From the NCBI RefSeq assembly GCF_000814005.1, contig NZ_JWLK01000001.1, positions 930,001 to 994,000 of the forward strand: a stretch of DNA of 64,000 nt, written 5' to 3'. Every line of letters starts with the position of its first letter. The stretch's first letter is position 1. A program made the position numbers and the translations under genes. Under the pieces are notes generated by a model that was not told the origin of the DNA, made no database searches, and saw nothing but the letters and a program-made list of their open reading frames with translations. The stretch is from Ruegeria sp. ANG-S4. GTDB lineage: Bacteria; Pseudomonadota; Alphaproteobacteria; Rhodobacterales; Rhodobacteraceae. This document shows, in pieces, positions 36,436 to 47,152 of this stretch.

Positions 36436-37014
36436 ATGTTAGAGAAACTGGACGATCCCAAACAAGCCGCGATCCTGAATTCGGCGTTCATGGCTTTTGC
36501 AACATACGGGTTCAAAAAGACGTCGATGGACGACATCGCGAAGGGCGCCGGCATGTCCCGACCGGCGGTCTATTTGCACTATAAGAACAAGCAGGACATC
36601 GTCCGAAGCCTGACGCAGGCGTATTACAGCAAAAAGGCAGACGCGGTGGCCCAAGCGTTGCAGATGTCCGGATCTGTGCCAGAGGTTCTGAACCGGGCAA
36701 TTCAGGCGCAAAGCGACGGTATGGCCGAGATCCTGTCCTCGCCCCATGGGGTCGAGATGCTGGACGCTACAAAGTCGATGGCCACCGATATCGTCGAGCA
36801 AGGCGAGGCCACGCTGACCAAGCTGTATTCTGATTGGCTGTCGCAGGAGAACGGGAAACGTCGCGTAAATCTGCCGGATGGTCCCGAAGAAACCGCAAGG
36901 ACGATTACTGCAACGCTCAAGGGCATCAAACTTACTGCGACAAATGCCGCAGAATACACGCAACGGATCGCGCAACTCTCGGCGCTGTTTGGCGCCGGGA
37001 TCGAGATCAGGTGA
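36436..37014 (+). CDS. TetR-family regulator
   Basis: The 192-residue product starts at the ATG at 36436; an upstream TTG at 36376 would read through the palindromic site and is rejected. The N-terminal helix-turn-helix is visible (TSMDDIAKGAGMSRPAVYLHYKNKQDIV, about residues 32-59), with a typical all-helical C-terminal ligand domain. It is divergent from the IorAB-type genes and probably represses them and itself, which is inference from arrangement. The last eight bases overlap the 3' end of kynU on the other strand. Confidence 0.85.
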   Translation: MLEKLDDPKQAAILNSAFMAFATYGFKKTSMDDIAKGAGMSRPAVYLHYKNKQDIVRSLTQAYYSKKADAVAQALQMSGSVPEVLNRAIQAQSDGMAEILSSPHGVEMLDATKSMATDIVEQGEATLTKLYSDWLSQENGKRRVNLPDGPEETARTITATLKGIKLTATNAAEYTQRIAQLSALFGAGIEIR

Positions 37015-38200
37015 CGCGCTGACGGATCTTGAACTCGGGCTTGTCCCAAAGCCGGTTGTTCATGATGTCCGACAAGATCACAACTGCCTGTTCAACGTCC
37101 GCCGCATCAATGTACAACGGGGTGAACCCGAAACGCATGATATCGGGCGCACGGAAATCGCCGATCACACCGCGTGCGATTAGCGCTTGCATCGCCGCAT
37201 ACCCTTCTGCAAACCGGAAAGAGACCTGGCTGCCCCGCTGCGCCGGGTCACGGGGGCTGGCCAGTTTCAGATCCGGGCAGGTGGCTTCGACGCGTTCGAC
37301 AAACAGCTCAGTCAGTTCGATGGATTTCGCCCGCACATCCGACATGTCGGCCATATCCCAGATGTCCATTGCCGAGGACAAGGCGGCCATCTGGATCACG
37401 GGGGGCGTGCCAACCCGCATCCGTTCGATGCCCGCACCCGGGCGGTAGTCCAGATCAAACGCAAACGGGGATTCATGCCCCAACCACCCGGACAATGCCG
37501 GACGCACCGATTGCGCCAACCTTGGGGCGACGTAAATAAAGGCGGGCGCGCCGGGGCCTCCGTTCAGATACTTGTAGGTGCAGCCAACGGCGAAGTCCGC
37601 GTTGCAACCGGACAGGTCTACCGGAATTGCACCGGCGGAATGGGCCAGATCCCAGACCGTGACGACGCCATTGGCATGGGCCAACTCGGTCAGCGCTTTC
37701 ATGTCATGCATTCGGCCTGACCGATAATCCACCTCGGTCAGCATCAAAACGGCCACCTCTTCGGTCACGTTATTTGCAACGTCTTCGGGTTCTACAACGC
37801 GCAACACGTAGTCAGGACCAAGAGAGCGCAGCAGACCTTTGGCCATGTAAAGGTCCGACGGGAAATTGCCGCTGTCAGACAATACAACCTTGCGTTGGGG
37901 GCGCAATTCCAAGGCCGAAGCAACGGCCTGATAAACCTTGATCGACAAAGTGTCCCCTACGACCACCGTTCCCGGTTCGGCCCCAATCAGGCGGCCAATC
38001 CTGTCGCCCAGGTTGCTGGGCTGACCCATCCACCCGGCCTTGTTCCAACCGGTGATCAGCATTTGCCCCCACTCCTGCGCCATCATGTCCTGCACACGGG
38101 CCTCAGCTGCCTTGGGCAAAGGGCCAAGCGAGTTACCGTCGAGGTAGATCATCCCATCGGGCAAAAAAAACTGGGCTTTTGTGGCGGCGAAGTCGGTCAT
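37007..38200 (-). CDS. kynU: Kynureninase
   Basis: Kynureninase cleaves kynurenine to anthranilate and alanine with PLP in tryptophan breakdown. The start at 38200 (MTDFAATKAQFFLPDG) follows CAGGAAA and gives 397 residues; the longer frame reaching 38305 is dismissed. The PLP lysine motif is CTYKYLNGGPG, the substrate-side segment YLDGNSLGPLP near residue 18, and WDLAHSAGAIPVDL contains the PLP-anchoring Asp. No kynA/kynB neighbours are in the window. It overlaps the tetR 3' end by eight bases. Confidence 0.93.
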   Translation of the reverse strand: MTDFAATKAQFFLPDGMIYLDGNSLGPLPKAAEARVQDMMAQEWGQMLITGWNKAGWMGQPSNLGDRIGRLIGAEPGTVVVGDTLSIKVYQAVASALELRPQRKVVLSDSGNFPSDLYMAKGLLRSLGPDYVLRVVEPEDVANNVTEEVAVLMLTEVDYRSGRMHDMKALTELAHANGVVTVWDLAHSAGAIPVDLSGCNADFAVGCTYKYLNGGPGAPAFIYVAPRLAQSVRPALSGWLGHESPFAFDLDYRPGAGIERMRVGTPPVIQMAALSSAMDIWDMADMSDVRAKSIELTELFVERVEATCPDLKLASPRDPAQRGSQVSFRFAEGYAAMQALIARGVIGDFRAPDIMRFGFTPLYIDAADVEQAVVILSDIMNNRLWDKPEFKIRQRVT

Positions 38201-38418
38201 GATTTTCCTGCTGCAGGTTGGATGGGAAATGGCTAACGGATCGGGCAACGCGTGTCTATCTGTCCAGTCCGAATACCGGCTTGGAGATATTCGATACCCG
38301 CTCATTTACCTGTATTGGACTGCGACCATCTGTGGTTTTGCCAACGCGGTTGAAAAGCGGTAGTTCTTCGCCCGAAAACGACATGTCGCGGAATGCTTCG
38401 GGCAGTTTAAAGTAAGGT

Positions 38419-38868
38419 ATGCGCAATATCGATATCCCTCCGATCTGGTTGCTGGGCGCTGCATTTCTGGCTTGGCTGCAGTCACGCTTTTTTACGCTGA
38501 ACCTGTCCCTCAAGAGTTGGTTCACCGATCTGATCAGCGGTCTTCTGATCGGGGGTGGGATCGTTCTGGTGGGCCTTGCGATTGCCGAGTTTCGCCGGTT
38601 CAAAACGACAGTCATGCCGCACCAAACGCCTACATCCATGATCCAGACCGGGATTTTCAAACGCAGCCGCAATCCGATCTATCTTGGCGATGTGCTGATT
38701 TTGACGGGGTTGATCCTTTGGTTTGATGCGGTTTTGTCGCTGGTTCTGATCCCGGTCTTTGTCTGGATTTTGGAACGCCGCTTCATACTGCCCGAAGAAG
38801 ATCGCTTGCGCCGGACGTTTCGTGCGGATTTTGCAAGATATGAACGGGAAACGCGCCGCTGGATCTGA
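38419..38868 (+). CDS. Isoprenylcysteine methyltransferase-like membrane protein
   Basis: The 149-residue product has four or so hydrophobic segments and a C-terminal portion with SRNPIYLGDVLILTG and LERRFILPEEDRLRRTFRADFARY. These are the marks of the ICMT/PEMT-like methyltransferase fold (SAM-dependent, membrane-bound). The biological acceptor is not known for such bacterial proteins. The 218-base gap before it (38201-38418) shows nothing I can name. It precedes pntA by 131 bases. Confidence 0.8.
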   Translation: MRNIDIPPIWLLGAAFLAWLQSRFFTLNLSLKSWFTDLISGLLIGGGIVLVGLAIAEFRRFKTTVMPHQTPTSMIQTGIFKRSRNPIYLGDVLILTGLILWFDAVLSLVLIPVFVWILERRFILPEEDRLRRTFRADFARYERETRRWI

Positions 38869-38906
38869 GCTTGTGAGTATTTTGACACAGCGTAAAAATT
38901 GCTGCG

Positions 38907-38929
38907 CTTGCGAAATAATCTTTCGCAAG
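38907..38929 (+). promoter_or_regulatory. Perfect inverted repeat upstream of pntA
   Basis: CTTGCGAAA-TAATC-TTTCGCAAG is a nine-base perfect inverted repeat with a five-base spacer, 71 bases before the pntA start. It has the shape of a dimeric regulator operator. The half-site is reminiscent of the TTTGCAAA-type sites of ScfR/PccR regulators, but the match is partial and the regulator is unknown. Confidence 0.55.
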
Positions 38930-38999
38930 ATACATCAGGGCTTGACGAAGAATACCTGCCACCTTTGCGAACAGACCGAATATTAGGGGGAATGCACCG

Positions 39000-40571
39000 T
39001 TGAAGATAGGAACACCAAAGGAAACGTTTGACGGTGAGAACCGGGTCGCCATGACACCGGATTCCGCCCGCCAGCTGCAAAAACTTGGGTATGACTGCCT
39101 GATCGAAAAAGGCGCAGGTGCGGCTGCCGGTTTTTCCGATGCGGCATACAAAGAGGCGGGGGTCGAGATTGTCAAAACCGCTGCATCACTTTGGAAAGCT
39201 GCCGATATCATTGCGAAGGTTCGCCAGCCGAACGAAACTGAGCTCAAGCGTTTGACCAAGGGCAAGACGCTGATTTCCTTCTTCAATCCGGCTGGGAACG
39301 AAGAAGGGATGGAGCTGGCCAAATCCAAGGGCGCGAACGTCATCGCGATGGAGATGGTTCCGCGTATTTCGCGGGCTCAGAAAATGGATGCCCTGTCGTC
39401 GATGGCCAATATTGCGGGTTATCGCGCGGTTATCGAAGCGGGCAACAATTTCGGTCGCTTCTTTACAGGGCAGGTGACTGCGGCAGGCAAAGTTCCACCG
39501 GCCAAAGTGCTTATCGTCGGCGCTGGCGTGGCCGGATTGGCTGCCATCGGAACGTCGACGTCTCTGGGGGCGATTACCTATGCGTTTGACGTCCGCCCAG
39601 AAGTGGCCGAGCAGGTCGAATCCATGGGGGCGGAGTTCGTCTATCTGGACTTTGAAGAAGACCAGCAGGATGGCGCGGCCACCGGTGGTTACGCCAGCGT
39701 ACAGTCCGACGAATTCCGCGAAGCGCAGCTGGCCAAGTTCCGCGAGCTCGCACCCGAGATGGACATCGTCATCACCACCGCGCTGATCCCGAATCGCGAA
39801 GCGCCCGAGCTTTGGACCAAGGACATGGTCGAGGCGATGAAGCCGGGCTCGGTCATCGTCGATCTGGCAGCGGAAAAGGGTGGCAACTGTAAGCTGACGG
39901 TCGCGGATGAGAAGATCGTGACGCCCAATGGCGTGACGATCATTGGGTATACGGACTTCCCCAGCCGGATGGCAGCACAGTCTTCCTCGCTTTTCGCAAC
40001 CAATATCCGTCACATGATGGCTGATCTGACTCCCGAAAAGGACGGGCAGATCAATCATGACATGGAAGATGACGTGATCCGTGGCGCTACTGTGACCTAC
40101 GAAGGCGAAATTACCTTCCCACCGCCCCCGCCCAAGGTGCAGGCGATCGCGGCGCAGAAGAAACCGGAAGTCAAGGAACTGACCCCGGAAGAGAAAAAGG
40201 CGCAAGAGGTTGCGGCCTTCAAGGCGCAGACCAAACAGCAGTTCACGCTGCTGGGCGTCGGCGGTGCGCTGATGCTGTTGGTGGGGCTGGTTGCTCCGGC
40301 CAGTTTCATGCAGCACTTCATCGTGTTTGTCCTGGCGATCTTTGTCGGTTTCCAGGTGATCTGGAATGTCTCGCACAGCCTGCACACGCCTCTGATGGCG
40401 ATCACCAACGCGATTTCGTCGATCATTATCGTCGGGGCCTTGATGCAGATCGGGTCTGGGTCATTCCTTGTGATACTGTTGGCAGCGCTTAGCGTCTTCA
40501 TGGCCGGGATCAACATCTTCGGCGGCTTCCTCGTAACCCGGCGCATGCTTGCCATGTTCCAGAAATCTTAA
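39000..40571 (+). CDS. pntA: PntA, NAD(P) transhydrogenase alpha subunit
   Basis: PntA and PntB form the proton-pumping transhydrogenase of the inner membrane, producing NADPH from NADH. The start is a TTG at 39000, with AGGGGG nine bases upstream, beginning [18 protein letters not shown]. The 523-residue product has a Rossmann-type [10 protein letters not shown] near residue 174, an NAD-binding domain, a charged linker rich in Lys and Glu (about 380-405) and C-terminal membrane helices. Length is close to the E. coli alpha subunit. It is followed by pntB, whose AAGGAGG overlaps its own stop. Confidence 0.96.
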   Translation: MKIGTPKETFDGENRVAMTPDSARQLQKLGYDCLIEKGAGAAAGFSDAAYKEAGVEIVKTAASLWKAADIIAKVRQPNETELKRLTKGKTLISFFNPAGNEEGMELAKSKGANVIAMEMVPRISRAQKMDALSSMANIAGYRAVIEAGNNFGRFFTGQVTAAGKVPPAKVLIVGAGVAGLAAIGTSTSLGAITYAFDVRPEVAEQVESMGAEFVYLDFEEDQQDGAATGGYASVQSDEFREAQLAKFRELAPEMDIVITTALIPNREAPELWTKDMVEAMKPGSVIVDLAAEKGGNCKLTVADEKIVTPNGVTIIGYTDFPSRMAAQSSSLFATNIRHMMADLTPEKDGQINHDMEDDVIRGATVTYEGEITFPPPPPKVQAIAAQKKPEVKELTPEEKKAQEVAAFKAQTKQQFTLLGVGGALMLLVGLVAPASFMQHFIVFVLAIFVGFQVIWNVSHSLHTPLMAITNAISSIIIVGALMQIGSGSFLVILLAALSVFMAGINIFGGFLVTRRMLAMFQKS

Positions 40572-40584
40572 GGAGGCCGGGCAC

Positions 40585-42039
40585 ATGGAATTTGGCTTCA
40601 CCACTGCCGCCTATGTTGTTGCGGCTGTTCTGTTCATCCTAGCCTTGGGTGGACTTTCAAATCAGGAAAGCGCCAAACGCGCCGTCTGGTACGGCATTGT
40701 GGGTATGGCGCTGGCGGTCTTTGCCACGCTGGTCGGCCCCGGGTCCGGCCTTTGGCTGCTCTCGATCTTGCTGATCATCGGCGGCGGTCTGATTGGTCAG
40801 TATGTGGCGCAACGTGTCCAGATGACCGAAATGCCGCAACTGGTGGCTGCGATGCACTCACTGGTCGGTCTGGCGGCCGTGTTTGTGGGTTTCAATGCGC
40901 ATTTTGAGATCGGCAACGTGGCGCAGGTCATGGCCATCGCAGACTCGGCCTCACAGGCGGACCTGTCCGATCTGGGCGCATTCGCCAAGCTGATCGCCAA
41001 GAAAACAGCGGCTGAGCTTGCGATCCTGCATGTTGAGCTGTTCCTGGGTATTTTCATCGGTGCGATTACCTTCACCGGGTCGGTCGTGGCCTATGGCAAG
41101 CTGGCGGGCAAGGTGACATCTGCGGCGACAAAATTGCCCGGTGGTCACGCTCTGAATGCGGGTGCTGCGGCTTTGTCACTGATCTGCCTGATCTGGTACA
41201 CATCCTCGGGTGGGTTGTTCCCGCTGATCCTGATGACGCTGGCCGCGCTGTTCATCGGCTATCACCTGATCATGGGCATCGGCGGGGCCGACATGCCGGT
41301 GGTGGTTTCGATGCTCAACTCGTATTCGGGCTGGGCGGCTGCTGCGATCGGGTTCTCGCTGGGCAACGATCTGTTGATTGTTGTCGGTGCGCTGGTTGGT
41401 TCGTCCGGTGCGATCCTGTCCTACATCATGTGTAAGGCGATGAACCGGCATTTTGTCAGCGTGATCCTGGGCGGCTTTGGCGGCCCGCAGGGGGAACAAA
41501 TGGCGGTTGAGGGCGAGCAGATCGCGATTGACGCCGATGGTGTTGCTGCCGCGTTGAACGATGCCGACAGCATCATCATCATCCCCGGCTATGGCATGGC
41601 CGTGGCACAGGCGCAGCAGTCCGTGTCTGAACTGGTCCGCAAACTGCGCGCGAAAGGGAAAGAGGTGCGTTTTGCCATCCACCCGGTCGCGGGCCGTTTG
41701 CCGGGCCACATGAACGTGCTGCTGGCCGAAGCCAAGGTGCCTTACGATATCGTTCTGGAAATGGACGAGATCAACGAGGACTTCCCGGATACCGATGTGG
41801 CCATCGTCATCGGCTCGAACGACATCGTGAACCCTGCGGCGCAGGAAGACCCCAACAGCCCCATCGCCGGGATGCCGGTACTGGAATGCTGGAAGGCCAA
41901 GCAGGTCTTCGTCTCGAAGCGCGGTCAGGGCACAGGGTATTCGGGCATCGAAAACCCGCTGTTCTTCAAAGAGAACACCCGCATGTTCTATGGCGATGCC
42001 AAGGCGAGCCTCGACAAGCTGTTGCCCATGATCGACTGA
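40585..42039 (+). CDS. pntB: PntB, NAD(P) transhydrogenase beta subunit
   Basis: PntB contributes membrane helices and the NADP(H)-binding domain. The ATG at 40585 is preceded by a perfect AAGGAGG (40570-40576), so the upstream frame start at 40549 is rejected. The 484-residue product has about nine hydrophobic segments, then an NADP domain with [39 protein letters not shown] and [30 protein letters not shown] segment near the C-terminus is typical. A strong terminator follows. Confidence 0.96.
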   Translation: MEFGFTTAAYVVAAVLFILALGGLSNQESAKRAVWYGIVGMALAVFATLVGPGSGLWLLSILLIIGGGLIGQYVAQRVQMTEMPQLVAAMHSLVGLAAVFVGFNAHFEIGNVAQVMAIADSASQADLSDLGAFAKLIAKKTAAELAILHVELFLGIFIGAITFTGSVVAYGKLAGKVTSAATKLPGGHALNAGAAALSLICLIWYTSSGGLFPLILMTLAALFIGYHLIMGIGGADMPVVVSMLNSYSGWAAAAIGFSLGNDLLIVVGALVGSSGAILSYIMCKAMNRHFVSVILGGFGGPQGEQMAVEGEQIAIDADGVAAALNDADSIIIIPGYGMAVAQAQQSVSELVRKLRAKGKEVRFAIHPVAGRLPGHMNVLLAEAKVPYDIVLEMDEINEDFPDTDVAIVIGSNDIVNPAAQEDPNSPIAGMPVLECWKAKQVFVSKRGQGTGYSGIENPLFFKENTRMFYGDAKASLDKLLPMID

Positions 42040-42060
42040 TCTTTGCTGAAACCAACCACA

Positions 42061-42087
42061 AAGGCGCCCGAACCGGGCGCCTTTTTT
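42061..42087 (+). terminator. Intrinsic terminator after pntB
   Basis: AAGGCGCCCG-AAC-CGGGCGCCTT forms a ten-pair stem with a three-base loop, then TTTTTC. It lies 21 bases after the pntB stop and before the VOC gene start. Confidence 0.92.
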
Positions 42088-42123
42088 CGTTTTGCAGTAC
42101 TCTGTTGGCAAAGGAGGTGCCTT

Positions 42124-42480
42124 ATGGAGAGAGTAAACGGTATCGGTGGCGTGTTCTTTCGCGCGAAAGACCCCAAGGCCTTGACGGCGTGGTACGAGGA
42201 ACATCTGGGCGTCAATCACTATGATCCCGTCCCTTGGAAACAGCGGGAAGGCTACACGGTCTTTGCGCCTTTTGCTGAAGACACGGAGTATTTTGGACGC
42301 GCAGAACAACAGTGGATGATCAACTTTCGCGTCGACGATCTGGCAGCGCTGACCGCTCAGCTGCAAGCGGCGGGGATCGAAGTTGAAACCAACCCCGAGT
42401 GGGACAGCGAGGTGGGAAAATTCGCCCGCCTTCACGACCCCGAAGGCAATCCGATCGAGCTGTGGCAGCCAAATCAATGA
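42124..42480 (+). CDS. VOC (glyoxalase/bleomycin-resistance) superfamily protein
   Basis: The 118-residue product begins at the ATG at 42124 with AAAGGAGG upstream. It has the betaalphabetabetabeta pattern with VFFRAKDPKALTAWYEEHLG at the start and FARLHDPEGNPIELWQP at the end; the final Glu in the IELW motif is a metal-ligand position in the family. Members range from metal-dependent dioxygenases to isomerases, and the substrate here is unknown. Transcribed after the pntB terminator, it probably has its own promoter. Confidence 0.88.
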   Translation: MERVNGIGGVFFRAKDPKALTAWYEEHLGVNHYDPVPWKQREGYTVFAPFAEDTEYFGRAEQQWMINFRVDDLAALTAQLQAAGIEVETNPEWDSEVGKFARLHDPEGNPIELWQPNQ

Positions 42481-42500
42481 GATAGCGGGTTTGTATACTG

Positions 42501-42530
42501 TTGTATCCCTGTAAGTATCTGAAATAAAAT
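42501..42530 (+). promoter_or_regulatory. Candidate promoter for the DUF3422 gene
   Basis: TTGTAT at 42501-42506 is followed after 18 bases by TAAAAT at 42525-42530 (five of six to TATAAT). It is 58 bases upstream of the ATG at 42588. The match was read by eye and spacing is slightly long. Confidence 0.4.
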
Positions 42531-42587
42531 GAGAATTGATGTATCGTCTCGGATGCGTATAGTTCCATTGACCTTACGGAGCTATCC

Positions 42588-43865
42588 ATGACACCGATTC
42601 AGGATCACCCGCTGCGCTTTGCGCTGGCAAACGAGCTGCATGCACGACCTTTCCCAGTGGCCGAGGCTCCGTGCACAGTGGTTTTTCTTGCAATCAAGCA
42701 ACCGGTTGAGGCCGCTGCGCGAGACAGGGCCGAGGATATGACGCACCTGATCAGCCTGCTTGACCGACACGGCGCCCCGCATCCGCAGCCCGGTGCCACG
42801 CATTATGCCGGTCAGATCGGGCGGCATTGGTTGAAATGGGAACAGCATACCGAGTTCGTTACGTACACGGCGATTACCCATAATGTCAGCGAGCGGGCCT
42901 TTAACCCCGCAGATTTTGAAGTCTTTCCCGCGGATTGGCTGGCTGCAAGCCCCGGCCAACGGGTGACTTCTGTCATGATGCGCGTTGTAGAACGGCCGGG
43001 CGACGATGCGGTCAAGACTGCGCTGTCAGACTGGTTTGAACCGGAAAGCCTTGCGGTCGCTCGCGTGCTGGATGACACCGCCATTTGCGCCAGCGACTTT
43101 CGTATTGATCCGGCAGGTCACATGCGTTTTGCGCTGTTTGTCGCAAAGGAAACCGGGCGGCGCAGAACGGGGCGGGTCATCCAGCGGCTTTGCGAGATCG
43201 AAACCTACAAGGCAATGTCCATGCTTGGATTTGCGCGGGTCAAACAAATGACGTCGCGCATTGGAGAGCTGGACAAACGATTGACAGAGTTGATGACCGA
43301 GATGACGGATGACGGCTTGCATCCCGATCATCTTTTGCCGCAGCTGCTGTCGACCTCGACCGAGTTGGAAACCATCGCAGCACAATGTGCCTTTCGCTTT
43401 GGTGCGACTGGCGCATATGAGGCAATCGTGAACCGCAGGATCGAGGTTTTGCGCGAAGAACGCTTTCATGGCGGCCAGAGTTTTGCAGATTTCATGATGC
43501 GCCGGTACGAGCCGGCGATCCGAACTGTGAAATCCACGGAGCGGCGCCTGCAGACCTTGTCGGACCGGGCGATCCGGGCGGGCGAATTGTTGCGAACGCG
43601 GGTCGATGTCGAACGCAGCGCACAAAACCAAGCGCTGCTGAAAAGCATGGACCGCCGGGCCGATCTTGCGCTGCGTCTGCAGCACACGGTCGAGGGGCTG
43701 TCGGTCGTTGCAATCAGCTACTATGCGGTTTCGCTGGTCAGTTATCTGATTTACCCGTTGACCAACGCTGGGATCAGCAAGGGGATGCTGACAGCCTTTA
43801 TCACGGTCCCTGTGGTTCTCGCTGTATGGTATGCGGTCCGAAGAATCCGCCGGCGTCTGGAATGA
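42588..43865 (+). CDS. DUF3422 family protein with C-terminal membrane helices
   Basis: The 425-residue protein starts MTPIQDHPLRFALANELHARPF, an N-terminus characteristic of DUF3422. A helical central region (RIGELDKRLTELMTEMTD and later RRLQTLSDRAIRAGELLRTRVD) looks coiled-coil. Two C-terminal hydrophobic segments with the charged end RRIRRRLE follow. Family members are inner-membrane proteins of unknown function. It runs toward the MFS gene with a 69-base gap. Confidence 0.88.
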   Translation: MTPIQDHPLRFALANELHARPFPVAEAPCTVVFLAIKQPVEAAARDRAEDMTHLISLLDRHGAPHPQPGATHYAGQIGRHWLKWEQHTEFVTYTAITHNVSERAFNPADFEVFPADWLAASPGQRVTSVMMRVVERPGDDAVKTALSDWFEPESLAVARVLDDTAICASDFRIDPAGHMRFALFVAKETGRRRTGRVIQRLCEIETYKAMSMLGFARVKQMTSRIGELDKRLTELMTEMTDDGLHPDHLLPQLLSTSTELETIAAQCAFRFGATGAYEAIVNRRIEVLREERFHGGQSFADFMMRRYEPAIRTVKSTERRLQTLSDRAIRAGELLRTRVDVERSAQNQALLKSMDRRADLALRLQHTVEGLSVVAISYYAVSLVSYLIYPLTNAGISKGMLTAFITVPVVLAVWYAVRRIRRRLE

Positions 43866-43934
43866 GGCGCGATTGCCAATTTACGGCTGTCCTGCGATAC
43901 ACGGCTGGTTTGGCAGGCTTCGCATGAGGGTCAG

Positions 43935-45071
43935 GTGATCAATGTTGTTTCCGCATGGCGCGCGGTCTCGGCCATGTTCATTCTCAATGGGGCGCTGTTC
44001 GGAATTTGGGCCTCGCGCATTCCAGCCGTTCGTGACCACCTTGGCCTCAGCCACGAAGAACTAGGGTATGGCCTTTTGTTCATGGCGGCTGGTGCTGTTT
44101 GTTCGTTTCCGGTTACGGGGCGTTTGACGGACCGTTTCGGTGCTGTGGCAATCACCCGGATCATCGCCGTGCTTTACACGTTATCCCTGATCCTTCTGGC
44201 GTTTGCGGGCAGTTTTTGGGCACTCGCGGTCTTCTTGTTCGTTTTCGGTGCGTTCCATGGGTCGATGGACGTGGCCATGAACGCGTGGGCAGCGGAGGTC
44301 GAACAAGCCTACGACAAGCCCCTCATGTCGTCCTTTCACGCGATGTGGAGCCTTGGTGCCGGTGTTGGGGCGCTAAGCGGCTATGCTGCAGTCCAGATGC
44401 AACTGACCGTCCTCCAACACTTTCTTCTTGCTGGCGGGCTCGTTGTCGCGCTGGCGCTTGCACTGTCATGGGTAAGTTGGACGTCAAAACGTTCTGAACA
44501 GACATCAGGAGCGGTCTTTGCCCTGCCATCCGGTGCCTTGGTGCTCGTTGGCTTCACAGCCCTGTGCGGGGCACTGGGCGAAGGGGCCGTCGCCGATTGG
44601 AGCGCCATTTTTCTGCGTGACGTGACCGGGTCCGCCGAAAGCGTGGCGGCTTTGGGGTTTGCGGTTTTTTCGGTGACGATGGTAACCGTCCGGTTGGCAG
44701 GTGGGTTGGTCATAGCCCGGTTCGGGCCCGTCGCCACGGCTCGTGTCGGCGGGGTCTGTGCGGCCTTGGGCGTGTTTTGCGTCGTCTCGGCAGGCGAGGC
44801 GGGATTGGCATTGGCGGGTTTTGCGTTGATGGGGGTTGGGTATGCGGTGATCATGCCTTTGGCGTTCAGCCGCGCAGCCAACGATCCTTACGTCCCGCCG
44901 GGTCAGGCAATCGCCAGCGTTGCGACTTTGGGGTACGGGGGCTTGCTGATCGGGCCGCCGCTGATCGGATTTCTGGCTGAACTGGTGACGCTGCGGCTGG
45001 CCTTTGCGGTATTGCTGCCTTTGGCCGTGCTGATCGTCGTGTGTGCCGGCGCGCTAAGGCGCGCCGACTAG
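43935..45071 (+). CDS. MFS transporter
   Basis: This 378-residue product has about twelve hydrophobic segments. The start is a GTG at 43935 after GAGGG; an internal ATG at 43974 is a fallback. An MFS loop 2-3 motif reads GRLTDRFGAVAITR, and the RLAGGLVIARFGPVATARVGG region marks the middle loop. It resembles YbjJ-like transporters of unknown substrate. Its 3' end sits in a GC-rich hairpin, and the neighbouring OppC gene ends six bases away on the other strand. Confidence 0.88.
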   Translation: MINVVSAWRAVSAMFILNGALFGIWASRIPAVRDHLGLSHEELGYGLLFMAAGAVCSFPVTGRLTDRFGAVAITRIIAVLYTLSLILLAFAGSFWALAVFLFVFGAFHGSMDVAMNAWAAEVEQAYDKPLMSSFHAMWSLGAGVGALSGYAAVQMQLTVLQHFLLAGGLVVALALALSWVSWTSKRSEQTSGAVFALPSGALVLVGFTALCGALGEGAVADWSAIFLRDVTGSAESVAALGFAVFSVTMVTVRLAGGLVIARFGPVATARVGGVCAALGVFCVVSAGEAGLALAGFALMGVGYAVIMPLAFSRAANDPYVPPGQAIASVATLGYGGLLIGPPLIGFLAELVTLRLAFAVLLPLAVLIVVCAGALRRAD

Positions 45072-45077
45072 GTTTTT

Positions 45078-45078
<1 letters not shown>
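45047..45078 (+). terminator. GC-rich hairpin at the MFS 3' end with a T-run
   Basis: CGGCGCGC-TAAG-GCGCGCCG is an eight-pair stem inside the last codons of the MFS gene, and TTTTTT follows after six further bases. The gap before the T-run makes it a weak intrinsic-terminator candidate; it lies between convergent genes. Confidence 0.4.
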
Positions 45079-46050
<972 letters not shown>

Positions 46051-46058
<8 letters not shown>

Positions 46059-47058
46059 AGCGAATCCTCGGGTCCAGAATGCCGTAGAGCACATCCGCGA
46101 TCAGGTTGAACAACACAATCAACACGGCAAAGATGAAGGTCAGGGTCTGAACCATCGGCAGATCATTGGCCTGAATGGCCCCGATCAGCAACTGGCCGAT
46201 GCCATTCACCTTGAACACTTGTTCGGTGATGATTGCGCCGCCGAAAATTGCCGGAATACCCAGCGCGATCACGGTGACCACAGGGATCATCGAGTTGCGC
46301 AGGACATGGACCATGACCACGGTATACTCGCTCAGACCCTTGGCGCGCGCGGTGCGCACGTAGTCCTGATTGAGGTTGTCCAGCATCGAGGCCCGCATAA
46401 ACCGGCTGAGCTGCGCCGTGATCTGCAGTGCCAGAACCATGACGGGCATGATCATCTGCTGCAATTGTACGACAAAGCTGTCCCAGTCATTGACCACATG
46501 TGTTGTGTCATAGATCGACGGGAACCAGCCCAGCTGGACCGAGAAAATCACGATCACCAGCACACCCGAGAAGAAGGGTGGAACCGAAAAGCCGACCATC
46601 GACACGAATGTGCCCATCTGGTCGAACCAGGAATACTGGCGATAGGCGGAATAGATACCGATGGGCAGGGCGATCAGGATGGCGACCACATAGGCGGTGC
46701 CGACAACCCACAGGGTCTGCGGGATACGCTGAACGACAATGTCCATAACGGGCGAGCGGGTCTGCCACGAAATCACGCGCAGGTCACCTTCGGAAAAGGT
46801 GGTGCCAAAGATGTGGTCAATCAGAACCTGCGGTTCGATCCAGAAGAATTGCACGATCCATTTCCAGAACCGGATATGCATCGGCTGGCCGAGGCCAAGC
46901 GCCTCGCGCATCTTCTCTTTGACTTCGGGCGGAACGGTGAGCGGGACCTGTGCCATCGGGTCGCCTGGGGCGAGTTCAAGTAGCAGGAAAATGACGAGGC
47001 TGATGAACAGCAGTGTTGGAACGGCCAGCACCAGTCGTCTGATGGTGAAGTTGAGCAT
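46051..47058 (-). CDS. Oligopeptide-type ABC permease OppB/DppB
   Basis: The 335-residue permease begins MLNFTIRRLVLAVPTLLFIS, the typical B-type first helix. The EAA-like loop RTARAKGLSEYTVVMVHVLRNSM is present and about six helices follow. It is transcribed with the C-type gene (eight-base overlap). A 94-base gap with a strong hairpin separates it from the substrate-binding protein. Confidence 0.94.
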
Positions 47059-47108
47059 TAAAAGGCGCCTTTTTTATGCGTCTTCTAGTTGGTGGAATAT
47101 GCGAAAGA

Positions 47109-47135
47109 CCGCGCCCCGAAGAAATCGGGGCGCGG
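47109..47135 (-). terminator. Strong hairpin between oppA-like and oppB-like genes (attenuator or processing site)
   Basis: CCGCGCCCCGA-AGAAA-TCGGGGCGCGG has an 11-pair perfect stem and a five-base loop; on the minus strand TCTTTC follows. Its position directly after the binding-protein gene suggests partial termination or stabilisation, so that the binding protein is made in excess of the permeases, a common arrangement for ABC operons. Confidence 0.75.
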
Positions 47136-47152
47136 CATTGCAAGGCTACTGC

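Noticed and set aside
39186..40385. A 399-residue minus-strand open frame
   Set aside because: It is opposite pntA, which is certain.
41176..42477. A 433-residue minus-strand open frame
   Set aside because: It is opposite pntB and the VOC gene and crosses the pntB terminator.
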